NCBI RefSeq assembly: GCF_900182545.1
Contig: NZ_FXTJ01000001.1
Coordinates: forward strand, 62,001 to 126,000
DNA from: Geodermatophilus aquaeductus
GTDB lineage: Bacteria; Actinomycetota; Actinomycetes; Mycobacteriales; Geodermatophilaceae
Reading direction: 5' to 3'
Length of the DNA: 64,000 nt
Part shown: one piece after another, positions 18,624 through 26,890 of the stretch
Layout: every line of letters starts with the position of its first letter
Position numbering within the stretch: the stretch's first letter is position 1
Notes under the pieces: model-generated
Told to the model about the DNA's origin: nothing
Seen by the model: only the letters and a program-made list of their open reading frames with translations
Databases searched by the model: none
Translations under genes and position numbers: made by a program

Positions 18624-19124
18624 TCACCTGCGGCGTCGCCCCGATCGGGCCGGCGCCGGGCGCCACTCGAGGGTCCAGCTCTCCCCCACCGGCAGCGCCC
18701 GCCAGCGCTGTCCGGCGTCGGCCAGCGCGGCCGCGGCGGCGGCCAGCCGCTCCGGCGGCAGGTCCAGCGCGGTTGCCTCACCGGGCAGCACGGTGGCGCC
18801 GCGCGCGGACCGGGCGACGAGGTCGGCCACGCCCTCGGCCCGCTGGATCGCCGCCGCCCGCTCGCGCTTGAGCCGCGCCGAGCGCTCGGCGGCGTGCGGG
18901 GGCTGCCGGCCGGAGACGTGCCGCATCGTCGTCCACACGACGCCGTCGGCGATGCAGCCCCAGATGCCGTCGGTCATGCCGAGCTCGGTCTCGACCAGCG
19001 CGTGCACCAGGTCGTGCGGCAGGTCGGCCCCGCCGCCGGCGCCGCGGAGGGAGAACACGACGCCGTCGTCGCGCTCGACGCTGGTCTCCACCGGACGCCG
19101 GTCGGCCAGCCGGGAGAAGGTCAT
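18624..19124 (-). CDS. Conserved protein of unknown function
   Basis: 166 residues, soluble. Visible features: a hydrophobic/aromatic core segment ELGMTDGIWGCIADGVVWTTMRHVSG, a charged helix-forming stretch ERSARLKRERAAAIQRAEG in the middle, and a basic C-terminus. The ATG at 19124 follows GGAGGGG by about 4 bases and is preferred to a GTG at 19166 that lies inside the upstream gene. Position between two membrane proteins on the same strand suggests a small operon (DUF805 protein - this - membrane protein). I do not recognise a domain. Confidence 0.6.
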   Translation of the reverse strand: MTFSRLADRRPVETSVERDDGVVFSLRGAGGGADLPHDLVHALVETELGMTDGIWGCIADGVVWTTMRHVSGRQPPHAAERSARLKRERAAAIQRAEGVADLVARSARGATVLPGEATALDLPPERLAAAAAALADAGQRWRALPVGESWTLEWRPAPARSGRRRR

Positions 19125-19162
19125 CCGCACCCCTCCAGGCTGGCCCGTCCGGTCAACCGGTT

Positions 19163-19675
19163 TCACCAGTTCGCGAGCTGCGGCTCCCGCCGGCCCGGGT
19201 ACGCGGCGCCGTCGTACTGGTTGCGGCCGGGCTCACCGGCGAGGCAGCCGACCACCACGAACAGGACGATCGGGCCGGCGATCGGGACCAGCCCCCACAG
19301 CAGGAACCAGCCCGAGCGCCCGGTGTCGTGCAGCCGGGTCACCGCCGCGCTGATCGACGGCGCGAACAGCGCCAGCGACACCAGCAGGGTGATCGGCCCG
19401 CCGGAGAAGCTCACGTCGGTGCTGGAGGAGTAGTAGCCGTAGGACTCGTAGGACGCCGTGTACCAGGCCGTGCCGAACGCGATGTCGGCCCAGATCGCCG
19501 CCACGCTGGACGCCCACAGCGGCAGCGCGTAGTGCAGCCAGTAGGTGCGCCGGTCGATCCGGCCGCGGCGGACGTACCAGCTGCCCTCCATCGCCGGGGC
19601 CGGCACGGTGCGGCCGCCGTGGCCGTTGCCGCCGCCCCGGCCGTCGCCGTAGCCGAGGTACGAGTACTCGCTCAT
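19163..19675 (-). CDS. DUF805 family membrane protein
   Basis: 170 residues. After a Gly-rich, Tyr-rich cytoplasmic N-terminus comes WYVRRGRIDRRTYWLHYALPL, the typical DUF805 opening, followed by about four membrane spans with the conserved RLHDTGRSGWFLLWGLVPIAG motif. DUF805 proteins are small integral membrane proteins without an assigned function. The ATG at 19675 has GGGAGAG upstream at suitable spacing. First gene of a minus-strand set with the two small genes after it. Confidence 0.85.
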   Translation of the reverse strand: MSEYSYLGYGDGRGGGNGHGGRTVPAPAMEGSWYVRRGRIDRRTYWLHYALPLWASSVAAIWADIAFGTAWYTASYESYGYYSSSTDVSFSGGPITLLVSLALFAPSISAAVTRLHDTGRSGWFLLWGLVPIAGPIVLFVVVGCLAGEPGRNQYDGAAYPGRREPQLANW

Positions 19676-19790
19676 GTCGTTCTCTCCCGTGTCCGGCCCG
19701 CGGTCGGGGCTCCAGGACGTCGGGACCGAGACTGGCGGGGCGGCCTTGGGCGGCGGTTGCGCGGAACTGGCGGCCGACCTGCGGACCGGC

Positions 19791-20681
19791 TCAGGCGGGG
19801 ACGGACTCCCGGCAGCCCGAGGCCAGGGCCCGCTCGGCGGTCGCCAGCACGACGACGACGTCGCGGCCGAAGCCGACGTCGCACGGGTGGGCGCCGCCGG
19901 TGAGCGCCGCGGCGCTCAGCTCGTCGACCGCCGCGGACAGCGACGCGACCGGGCTCTCGGTGTCGGGGAGGAGCACCAGCCGGCCGGCGTCCCCGTGCAC
20001 GGTGAACTCGATGCCCGTGGCCAGCGGCGCCACGGTGTGCGACAGCGTGACGGTGGAGGCGATGCCGGGGGTGGCGTGCTGGAGCACCAGGTGCACGGTG
20101 TCGCCCGCGCCCGCGCCGGCCTGCACCGACACCACCGGGCCCAGCGCCGGGACCAGCAGCGACAGCGCGTGCGGGCCGATGTCCCACAGCGCCCCGTGCT
20201 GCCGGCGCCAGGCGGAGTCGAAGGGGCTGCCGGCCAGCGCGGACAGCCACGACGCGGCACCCCCGGCCAGCCGGGTGCGGCCCGCCTGCGCCAGCCAGGT
20301 CGTCGTCGCGGTCTGGAACCGGAAGGTGAAGAACACGACCGAGGCGACGCCCGCCGACCGGACAGCGCCCACCACCCGGTCGGCCTCGGCGACGGTGAGC
20401 CCGATCGGCTTCTCCAGCAGCAGGTGGCGGCCGGCGGCGGCCGCCTGCTCGGCGAGGGGCACCTGGACGTCGGGCGGGACGGCGACCGACACCGCGTCGA
20501 CCTGCTCGAGCAGCGCGGCGAGGTCGTCGGTGCCGGGGACGTCGAACTCCGCGCCGACCTCGGCGGCCTTCGCGGCGTCGCGGCCCCAGATCCCGGCCAG
20601 CTCGGCGGTGGGGTGCGCGGCGATCGCCGCGGCGTGGACCGTGCGGGCCCAGTGACCGGTGCCCAGGACCGCGAAGCGCAC
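19791..20681 (-). CDS. Gfo/Idh/MocA family oxidoreductase
   Basis: A 296-residue NAD(P)-dependent oxidoreductase. N-terminal Rossmann motif FAVLGTGHWA (glycine-rich loop near residues 7-12), then the family hallmark EKPIGLTVAEAD near residue 95, with the Lys that usually binds cofactor or substrate. The C-terminal alpha/beta domain carries HGALWDIGPHALSLL, where the conserved D..H pair normally acts in catalysis. Members oxidise sugars, inositols or amino sugars; the substrate is unclear here. It begins two bases after the upp stop, so it is likely expressed with upp. Confidence 0.85.
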   Translation of the reverse strand: MRFAVLGTGHWARTVHAAAIAAHPTAELAGIWGRDAAKAAEVGAEFDVPGTDDLAALLEQVDAVSVAVPPDVQVPLAEQAAAAGRHLLLEKPIGLTVAEADRVVGAVRSAGVASVVFFTFRFQTATTTWLAQAGRTRLAGGAASWLSALAGSPFDSAWRRQHGALWDIGPHALSLLVPALGPVVSVQAGAGAGDTVHLVLQHATPGIASTVTLSHTVAPLATGIEFTVHGDAGRLVLLPDTESPVASLSAAVDELSAAALTGGAHPCDVGFGRDVVVVLATAERALASGCRESVPA

Positions 20682-20683
20682 GG

Positions 20684-21307
20684 TCAGACCGCGCCGAACT
20701 GGCGGTCGCCGGCGTCACCGAGGCCGGGGACGATGTAGGCCTTGTCGTTGAGGCCCTCGTCGACGCTGGCGGTGAACACCCGCAGCGGCAGGCCGCTCTG
20801 CTCCAGGCGCTCGAGCCCGGCCGGCGCGGCCAGCGCGCACAGCACGGTGATCTCGGTGGCGCCGCGGTCGGTGAGCAGCGTGCAGCAGTGCACCAGCGAG
20901 CCGCCGGTGGCCAGCATCGGGTCGAGGACGAACACGTGCCGGCCGACCAGCGACTCCGGCAGCGAGGCCATGTAGGCCTCGGGCTGGAAGGTCACCTCGT
21001 TGCGGGCCAGGCCGACGAAGCCCATCTGCGACTCCGGCAGCATCCCGTGCGCGGTGTCGGCCATGCCCAGGCCCGCGCGCAGCACCGGCACGATCAGCGG
21101 CGGGGAGGCCAGCCGGTAGCCGGTCGTCGTCGTGACGGGGGTGGTGAGGGGCTCCTCGGCGACGGCGAGGTCGCGGGTGGCCTCGTAGACCAGCATCTGG
21201 GTCAGCTCGCGCAACGCCGCCCGGAACGCGGCGTTGTCGGTCCGCTCGTCGCGCATCCGCGACAGACGCGCACGGGCCAGCGGGTGGTCGACGACGGTGA
21301 GCTGCAC
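20684..21307 (-). CDS. upp: Uracil phosphoribosyltransferase
   Basis: 207 residues, normal for Upp. It converts uracil and PRPP to UMP. The PRPP-binding motif is [11 protein letters not shown] near residue 130, and the uracil-site region [16 protein letters not shown] lies at the C-terminus, both as in the family. The GTG at 21307 is chosen because TACGGT lies 7 bases before it, matching a leaderless promoter; a GTG three codons upstream is also in frame. Context: it salvages uracil released from uridine/deoxyuridine after Cdd and phosphorolysis, encoded elsewhere in the window. Confidence 0.95.
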   Translation of the reverse strand: MQLTVVDHPLARARLSRMRDERTDNAAFRAALRELTQMLVYEATRDLAVAEEPLTTPVTTTTGYRLASPPLIVPVLRAGLGMADTAHGMLPESQMGFVGLARNEVTFQPEAYMASLPESLVGRHVFVLDPMLATGGSLVHCCTLLTDRGATEITVLCALAAPAGLERLEQSGLPLRVFTASVDEGLNDKAYIVPGLGDAGDRQFGAV

Positions 21308-21314
21308 GGGCGCC

Positions 21315-21320
21315 ACCGTA
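21315..21320 (-). promoter_or_regulatory. Candidate -10 of a leaderless promoter for upp
   Basis: On the minus strand TACGGT lies 7 bases before the GTG at 21307, with no ribosome binding site between. Confidence 0.5.
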
Positions 21321-21348
21321 ACGGTCGTGGTCAGTGCGCCCCTCCCTG

Positions 21349-22449
21349 CTACGGCGCCACGGCGAGGAAGAGGAAGCCGGCGAGCAGGACGAGGTGCACG
21401 ACGCCCTGCAGCCGGGTGGCCCGGCCGGGCACCACCGTGAGCACCGCGACGACGACGGTGACGGCGAGCAGCACCATCTGGGTGGCGCCGAGGCCGAGCA
21501 GCAGCGGCCCGTCGAGCCAGATCATGGCGACCGCGATGGCCGGGATCGTCAGCCCGATGCTGGCCATCGCCGAGCCGAGCGCGAGGTTGAGGCTGGTCTG
21601 CAGCCGGTCGCGGCGGGCGGCGTTGGCGGCCGCGAGCGTCTCGGGTGCGAGCACGAGCAGCGCGATCACCACGCCCACGAACGACTGCGGGAACCCGATC
21701 GCGGCCACGCCGTCCTCGATGGCCGGCGACTCCACCTTCGCCAGCCCGACGACGGCGACCAGGGCCACCACCAGCAGGCCGAGGCTGACCAGCGCCGCCC
21801 GGGGCGTCGGCGGCTCGGCGTGCACGTCCTCGTCCAGGACGGCCCCGCCCGGGCTGACCGGCAGGAAGAAGTCGCGGTGGCGGACGGTCTGGGTGACGAC
21901 GAACGCGGCGTAGAGCACCAGCGAGGCCAGCGCCGCGAAGGTCAGCTGCGCCGTCGAGAACTCCGGCCCCGGCCGGCTGGTGGTGAACGTGGGCAGCACC
22001 AGGCACATCACCGCGAGCGTGACGACGGTGGCCAGCGCCGCGCCGGAGCCCTCCCGGTTGAACTCGACGACGTCGTGCCGCAGCGCCCCGAGCAGCAGCG
22101 ACAGCCCCAGGATGCCGTTGCAGGTGATCATCACCGCCGCGAAGACGGTGTCCCGGGCCAGGGAGGCGGTCTCGTCCCCGCCGGAGACCATCAGCGTGAC
22201 GATCAGCCCGACCTCGATCACGGTGACCGCGACGGCCAGGACCAGTGACCCGAACGGCTCCCCCACCCGGTGGGCGACCACCTCGGCGTGGTGCACCGCG
22301 GCCAGCACCGCGCCGGCGAGCGCGACGGCGAGCACCACGACGAGCACCGGCCCGGGGTCGCGGCCCCAGGAGAGGGCGAGCACGAGGAGCGCCAGCACCG
22401 GCGCGACGGTGGTCCCGGTCAGCCAGGGCGCTCTCGTCGTCGCGGCCAT
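21349..22449 (-). CDS. ChaA-like calcium/sodium:proton antiporter
   Basis: 366 residues with about ten to eleven membrane spans. It shows the two related repeats of CaCA-superfamily exchangers: the first with [21 protein letters not shown] (acidic residue in the span near residue 75), the second with [46 protein letters not shown] long acidic loop between the halves ([13 protein letters not shown]) is typical. The family exports Ca2+, Na+ or K+ in exchange for protons. The ATG at 22449 follows GGGAG at 7 bases. Single gene, divergent from deoC. Confidence 0.85.
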   Translation of the reverse strand: MAATTRAPWLTGTTVAPVLALLVLALSWGRDPGPVLVVVLAVALAGAVLAAVHHAEVVAHRVGEPFGSLVLAVAVTVIEVGLIVTLMVSGGDETASLARDTVFAAVMITCNGILGLSLLLGALRHDVVEFNREGSGAALATVVTLAVMCLVLPTFTTSRPGPEFSTAQLTFAALASLVLYAAFVVTQTVRHRDFFLPVSPGGAVLDEDVHAEPPTPRAALVSLGLLVVALVAVVGLAKVESPAIEDGVAAIGFPQSFVGVVIALLVLAPETLAAANAARRDRLQTSLNLALGSAMASIGLTIPAIAVAMIWLDGPLLLGLGATQMVLLAVTVVVAVLTVVPGRATRLQGVVHLVLLAGFLFLAVAP

Positions 22450-22529
22450 GGGCCACGCTCCCACGGACGGGTGAGGACCCCGGGCCACCGGCGTCCGGGA
22501 GGAGGGCGTCGCACTGGGAGGATGGCGGC

Positions 22530-23525
22530 ATGACCCACGTGCTCGACCCCGGGACCCTCGAGGCCGGGACCCGGCCCGCCCCCGGGTCCGGAGCGCCGTT
22601 CGACGACGTGACCCGCTCGGACGCCGCCCTCCGCGCCTTCCTCCACGGCCTGCCCGGTGTCGACCAGGTGGGCGCCGAGCAGCGCGCCGCCACCCTCGGC
22701 ACCCGGTCGATCAAGACCACGGCCAAGGCCTGGGCGATCGACACCGCCATCTCGATGGTCGACCTGACCACGCTCGAGGGCGCCGACACCCCCGGCAAGG
22801 TCCGCTCGCTGGCCGCCAAGGCCCGCCGTCCCGATCCGACCGACCCCGCCGCCCCCGCGGTCGCCGCCGTCTGCGTCTACGGCGACCTCGCCGGCGTCGC
22901 GGTGGAGGCCCTGGAGGGCACCGGCATCCACGTCGCCGCCGTCGCCACCGCCTTCCCCAGCGGCCGGGCCAGCCGGGAGGTCAAGCTCGCCGACGTCCGC
23001 GACGCCGTGGGCAACGGCGCCGACGAGATCGACATGGTCATCGACCGCGGCGCGTTCCTCTCCGGCCGCTACCTCGAGGTGTTCGAGGAGATCGTCGCGG
23101 TGAAGGAGGCGTGCGGGACCGCCCACCTCAAGGTCATCCTCGAGACCGGGGAGCTCGTCACCCTCGACAACGCCCGCCGCGCCTCGTGGCTGGCGATGCT
23201 CGCCGGCGCCGACTTCATCAAGACCTCCACCGGCAAGGTCTCCCCCGCCGCCACGCTGCCGGTGTGCCTGGTGATGCTCGAGGCGGTGCGCGACTTCCGC
23301 GCCGCCACCGGCACCCAGGTCGGCGTCAAGCCCGCCGGCGGCATCCGCACCACCAAGGACGCGGTCAAGCACCTGGTGATGGTCAACGAGACCGTCGGCG
23401 CCGACTGGCTCTCCCCCGACTGGTTCCGCTTCGGCGCCTCCAGCCTCCTCAACGACCTGCTCCTGCAGCGGCAGAAGCTGCGCACCGGCCACTACAGCGG
23501 CCCCGACCACGTGAGCGTGGACTGA
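22530..23525 (+). CDS. deoC: Deoxyribose-phosphate aldolase
   Basis: 331 residues: the longer DERA type, compared with about 220-260 in the short bacterial type. It splits 2-deoxyribose-5-phosphate into glyceraldehyde-3-phosphate and acetaldehyde. Schiff-base Lys near residue 231 in FIKTSTGK, the proton-relay Lys near 267 in GVKPAGGIR, and the acidic DEIDMVID segment are all intact. The stop overlaps the ATG of the aldehyde dehydrogenase as TGATG, which fits removal of the acetaldehyde product. With DeoA, PNP and the mutase in this window it completes a deoxynucleoside breakdown path. Confidence 0.95.
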   Translation: MTHVLDPGTLEAGTRPAPGSGAPFDDVTRSDAALRAFLHGLPGVDQVGAEQRAATLGTRSIKTTAKAWAIDTAISMVDLTTLEGADTPGKVRSLAAKARRPDPTDPAAPAVAAVCVYGDLAGVAVEALEGTGIHVAAVATAFPSGRASREVKLADVRDAVGNGADEIDMVIDRGAFLSGRYLEVFEEIVAVKEACGTAHLKVILETGELVTLDNARRASWLAMLAGADFIKTSTGKVSPAATLPVCLVMLEAVRDFRAATGTQVGVKPAGGIRTTKDAVKHLVMVNETVGADWLSPDWFRFGASSLLNDLLLQRQKLRTGHYSGPDHVSVD

Positions 23526-24967
23526 TGACCAGCCTGTTCGAGTACGCCCCCGCCCCCGAGTCGCGGTCGATCGTCGACGTCGCGCCGTCCTACGGCCTGT
23601 TCGTCGACGGCGAGTTCGTCGACGGCTCCGGGGAGCCCATGAAGACGGTCAACCCGGCCACCGAGGAGGTGCTCAGCGAGATCGCGGTGGGCACCGAGGC
23701 CGACGTCGATCGCGCCGTGAAGGCCGCCCGCCGGGCGTTCACCCGCGTGTGGGGGCCGATGCGCCCCGCCGACCGCGGCAAGTACCTGTTCCGCATCGCG
23801 CGGATCCTGCAGGAGCGGGCCCGCGAGTTCGCCGTCCTGGAGTCGCTGGACAACGGCAAGCCGATCCGCGAGTCCCGCGACGTCGACGTCCCCCTGGCCG
23901 CGGCGCACTTCTTCTACCACGCGGGGTGGGCGGACAAGCTGGCCCACGCGGGCCTGGGCCCCGACCCGCGCCCGCACGGCGTGGCCGGCCAGGTCATCCC
24001 GTGGAACTTCCCGCTGCTCATGCTGGCGTGGAAGGTCGCCCCGGCGCTGGCCACCGGCAACACCGTCGTCCTCAAGCCGGCCGAGACCACCCCGCTGACG
24101 GCGCTGCTGTTCGCCGAGGTCTGCCGGCAGGCCGACCTGCCGCCCGGAGTGGTCAACATCGTCACCGGCGCCGGTGACACCGGCCGCGCGGTCGTCGAGC
24201 ACGAGGACGTCGACAAGGTCGCCTTCACCGGCTCGACCGAGGTGGGCCGCTCGATCGCCCGCGCCGTCGCCGGGACCCGCAAGGTGCTCACCCTGGAGCT
24301 GGGCGGCAAGGCGGCCAACATCGTCTTCGACGACGCCCCCATCGACCAGGCCGTCGAGGGCATCGTGCGCGGCATCTTCTTCAACCAGGGCCACGTGTGC
24401 TGCGCGGGCTCGCGGCTGCTGGTGCAGGAGTCGGTCCACGACGAGGTCATCGCCTCGCTGCAGCGGCGGATCGGCACGCTGCGGGTGGGTGACCCGCTGG
24501 ACAAGAACACCGACATCGGCGCCATCAACTCCGCCGAGCAGCTCGCCCGCATCCGGGAGCTGTCCGACATCGGCGAGGCCGAGGGCGCGCACCGCTGGCA
24601 GCCGGTCTGCGAGCTGCCCGACCGCGGCTTCTGGTTCCCGCCGACGGTGTTCACCGACGTCTCCCCCGCGCACCGCATCGCCCGCGACGAGGTGTTCGGC
24701 CCGGTGCTGTCGGTGCTGACCTTCCGCACGCCCGACGAGGCGGTGGCCAAGGCCAACAACACCACCTACGGGCTCTCGGCCGGCATCTGGACCGAGAAGG
24801 GCTCGCGGATCCTCGCGATCGCCGACCGGCTGCGCGCCGGCGTGGTGTGGGCCAACACGTTCAACCAGTTCGACCCGACGTCGCCCTTCGGCGGCTACAA
24901 GCAGTCCGGCTACGGCCGGGAGGGCGGCCGGCACGGTCTGGCCGCCTACCTGAAGGAGAGCTCCTGA
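23525..24967 (+). CDS. Aldehyde dehydrogenase, NAD(P)-dependent, full length
   Basis: 480 residues, the family norm. Intact motifs: oxyanion Asn in VIPWNFPLLM (near 161), cofactor Lys in LKPAE (184), FTGSTEVG, catalytic Glu in LELGGK (258) and catalytic Cys in GHVCCAG (near 292). It is coupled to deoC upstream and to a half-length homologue downstream by TGATG overlaps. The likely task is oxidation of acetaldehyde or another aldehyde made by DeoC. Substrate specificity is inferred from position only. Confidence 0.92.
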   Translation: MTSLFEYAPAPESRSIVDVAPSYGLFVDGEFVDGSGEPMKTVNPATEEVLSEIAVGTEADVDRAVKAARRAFTRVWGPMRPADRGKYLFRIARILQERAREFAVLESLDNGKPIRESRDVDVPLAAAHFFYHAGWADKLAHAGLGPDPRPHGVAGQVIPWNFPLLMLAWKVAPALATGNTVVLKPAETTPLTALLFAEVCRQADLPPGVVNIVTGAGDTGRAVVEHEDVDKVAFTGSTEVGRSIARAVAGTRKVLTLELGGKAANIVFDDAPIDQAVEGIVRGIFFNQGHVCCAGSRLLVQESVHDEVIASLQRRIGTLRVGDPLDKNTDIGAINSAEQLARIRELSDIGEAEGAHRWQPVCELPDRGFWFPPTVFTDVSPAHRIARDEVFGPVLSVLTFRTPDEAVAKANNTTYGLSAGIWTEKGSRILAIADRLRAGVVWANTFNQFDPTSPFGGYKQSGYGREGGRHGLAAYLKESS

Positions 24968-25833
24968 TGCCGGACCGCCTGGCCGTCCGCAAGACCTACA
25001 AGCTGTACGTGAACGGGGCCTTTCCGCGCTCGGAGTCCGGCCGCACCTACGAGGTCACCGACGCCCGCGGGGCGTTCCTCGCCAACGCCGCGCACGCCTC
25101 CCGCAAGGACGCCCGGGACGCCGTCGTCGCCGCGCGGGGCGCGTTCGGGAAGTGGTCGCGGGCCACGGCCTACAACCGCGGGCAGGTGCTCTACCGGGTC
25201 GCGGAGGTGATGGAGGGCCGGCACGCGCAGTTCTGCGAGGAGGTCGCCGCGGGCGAGGGCCTGTCGGCCGGGCGCGCGCGGGTCGTCGTCGACGCCGCCA
25301 TCGACCGCTGGGTCTGGTACGCCGGGTGGACCGACAAGCTGGCCTCCGTCCTCGGCAGCGCCAACCCGGTCGCGGGGCCGTTCTTCGACTTCTCGCTGCC
25401 CGAGCCCACCGGCGTCGTCGCGGTCCTGGCGCCGCAGCGCTCGTCGCTGCTCGGGCTGGTCAGCGTGCTCGCGCCGGTGCTCGCCGGCGGCAACACCGCC
25501 GTCGTCGTCACGTCCCGGGAGCGGCCGCTGCCGGCGGTCACCCTCGGCGAGGTGCTGGCCACCAGCGACGTCCCCGGCGGCGTGGTCAACCTGCTCACCG
25601 GCGACGCCGCCGAGATCGGCCCGTGGCTGGCCGAGCACGACGACGTCGACGCCATCGACCTGACCGGCGCCCCCGCCGGGCGGGCGCTGGAGCTCGAGCG
25701 GCTGGCGGCCGGCAGCATCAAGCGCGTGCTGCGCCCGCCGGCCGAGGAGCCGGACTGGACCGCTGACCCTGGTACCGGCCGCATGACGCGGTTCCTCGAG
25801 ACCAAGACGGTGTGGCACCCGAAGGGCGTGTGA
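24967..25833 (+). CDS. Half-length aldehyde dehydrogenase homologue lacking the catalytic Cys
   Basis: 288 residues, clearly related to ALDHs in the first 250 (KLYVNGAFPRSESGRTYEV, WVWYAGWTDKLA, GGNTAVVV, GGVVNLLTGDAAE). The Asn-type motif is changed (VLAPQRSS in place of 'PWNFP'). The Lys of 'LKPAE' and the whole region with the catalytic Glu and Cys are missing. It is not a fresh frameshift: the frame is open, has its own start in a TGATG overlap and ends in a distinct tail. It should be inactive by itself and may pair with the upstream enzyme, like the second, catalytically dead domain of ALDH16 proteins. That comparison is from memory of the family, not a computed match. Confidence 0.8.
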   Translation: MPDRLAVRKTYKLYVNGAFPRSESGRTYEVTDARGAFLANAAHASRKDARDAVVAARGAFGKWSRATAYNRGQVLYRVAEVMEGRHAQFCEEVAAGEGLSAGRARVVVDAAIDRWVWYAGWTDKLASVLGSANPVAGPFFDFSLPEPTGVVAVLAPQRSSLLGLVSVLAPVLAGGNTAVVVTSRERPLPAVTLGEVLATSDVPGGVVNLLTGDAAEIGPWLAEHDDVDAIDLTGAPAGRALELERLAAGSIKRVLRPPAEEPDWTADPGTGRMTRFLETKTVWHPKGV

Positions 25834-25835
25834 GC

Positions 25836-25874
25836 GGGCGGGTGCACCGATGACGGGGACCGGTGCACCCGCCC
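25836..25874. terminator. Bidirectional terminator hairpin
   Basis: Perfect 14-bp stem, arms 25836-25849 and 25861-25874 (GGGCGGGTGCACCG), with an 11-base loop. It sits between the convergent stops of the half ALDH gene and the MBL-fold hydrolase gene. No U-tract on either side, as usual in high-GC actinobacteria. Confidence 0.85.
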
Positions 25875-25878
25875 CGGC

Positions 25879-26826
25879 TCAGGCCAGGCAGGTCAGCCGT
25901 CGTCCGCCGTTGTAGGTGACCATGTCGCCGAGCGCGGCCTCCAGGTCGATCGGCGCCCCGCGCTCGGCACCGTCGAGCTCGGCGTAGGCGCGGTGCAGGT
26001 TGCCGACGATGCGCTCCTGGTCCGACCACTCCGCGTACTCCCCGAGGTCGCACTCACGAGCGGCGTCCAGCGGCGACAGGCCGGCGTCGCGCCCCTCCCG
26101 CGCCGTCCGCTCGAGGAAGCGGAGGTAGCCCAGGATCTGCGGCACCAGCGAGCCGTCGGCGACCGGCCCGTGCCCGGGCACGATCGTCGTCGCCTCGAGC
26201 GGGGCCACGACCTTCTCCATCACCTCGATCGACCCCGACAGCGACCCCATCAGCAGGAACGGGGTGCCGCCGTTGAAGAGCAGGTCGCCGGCGAACAGCG
26301 TCGACCGCTCGGGGATCCACACGATCGAGTCGTTGGTGGTGTGGGCCGGCGTCCCGACGTGGCGGACCTCGCAGCGCAGGTCCCCCGACCAGAGCGTGAC
26401 CCGGTCGGTGAAGGTGAGGAAGGGGGGCGCGAGCTCCAGCGCGCCGGTGTCGAAGTGCGTCCAGTACGGCAGCGGACCCTCCGGGCCGGGGACGCCGGTC
26501 TCGATGACCGCCTCGCGGGTGAGCTCGTGGCCGACGATCGTGGCGTCGGGGAGCAGGTAGTTGCCGTGGGTGTGGTCGCCGTGGTGGTGGGTGTTGACCA
26601 GCGTCCGCACCGGACGGGGCGTCACCGTGCGCACCGCGTCGAGGAAGTCGCGGGTGCGCCGCTCGGTCGCGCAGGTGTCGATCGACACCGCGCCCTGGTC
26701 GGCCACCAGCAGACCGGTGTTGTTGATCCACCAGCTGCCGTCGGGCTGGATGTAGGCGAAGACGCCGTCGTTCACCTCCTCGAGGCGCGACGGTCCGAGG
26801 TCGTGGTCGCCGTGGGACGAGCTCAT
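25879..26826 (-). CDS. MBL-fold metallo-hydrolase (HHHGDH type)
   Basis: 315 residues. The metal motif HxHxDH is intact (H80, H82, D84, H85 in NTHHHGDHTHG), a further metal His lies in VGTPAHTTND, the bridging Asp in LFAGDLLFNGG and the last His in VPGHGPVADGS. Similar to the second MBL protein at 37054-37995 over most of its length, including the shared GSW.W.N.GL start. Substrate unknown: members hydrolyse lactones, thioesters, esters and beta-lactams. The ATG at 26826 follows GGAGAGGA. It is the last gene of the minus-strand arm of the divergent locus, 64 bases after a CoA-ligase gene. Confidence 0.85.
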   Translation of the reverse strand: MSSSHGDHDLGPSRLEEVNDGVFAYIQPDGSWWINNTGLLVADQGAVSIDTCATERRTRDFLDAVRTVTPRPVRTLVNTHHHGDHTHGNYLLPDATIVGHELTREAVIETGVPGPEGPLPYWTHFDTGALELAPPFLTFTDRVTLWSGDLRCEVRHVGTPAHTTNDSIVWIPERSTLFAGDLLFNGGTPFLLMGSLSGSIEVMEKVVAPLEATTIVPGHGPVADGSLVPQILGYLRFLERTAREGRDAGLSPLDAARECDLGEYAEWSDQERIVGNLHRAYAELDGAERGAPIDLEAALGDMVTYNGGRRLTCLA

Positions 26827-26890
26827 GGGGTTCCTCTCCGGTCAGGGCGCGACGGTGCGCCGGTCGGGGCCGGGGTCCGGCCGGTCCCCC

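Noticed and set aside
24967-25833. The half ALDH as a frameshifted pseudogene
   Set aside because: I looked for the missing C-terminal half in other frames after 25833 and found only the terminator and the convergent MBL gene; overlap with its neighbour and an unbroken frame suggest a real gene.
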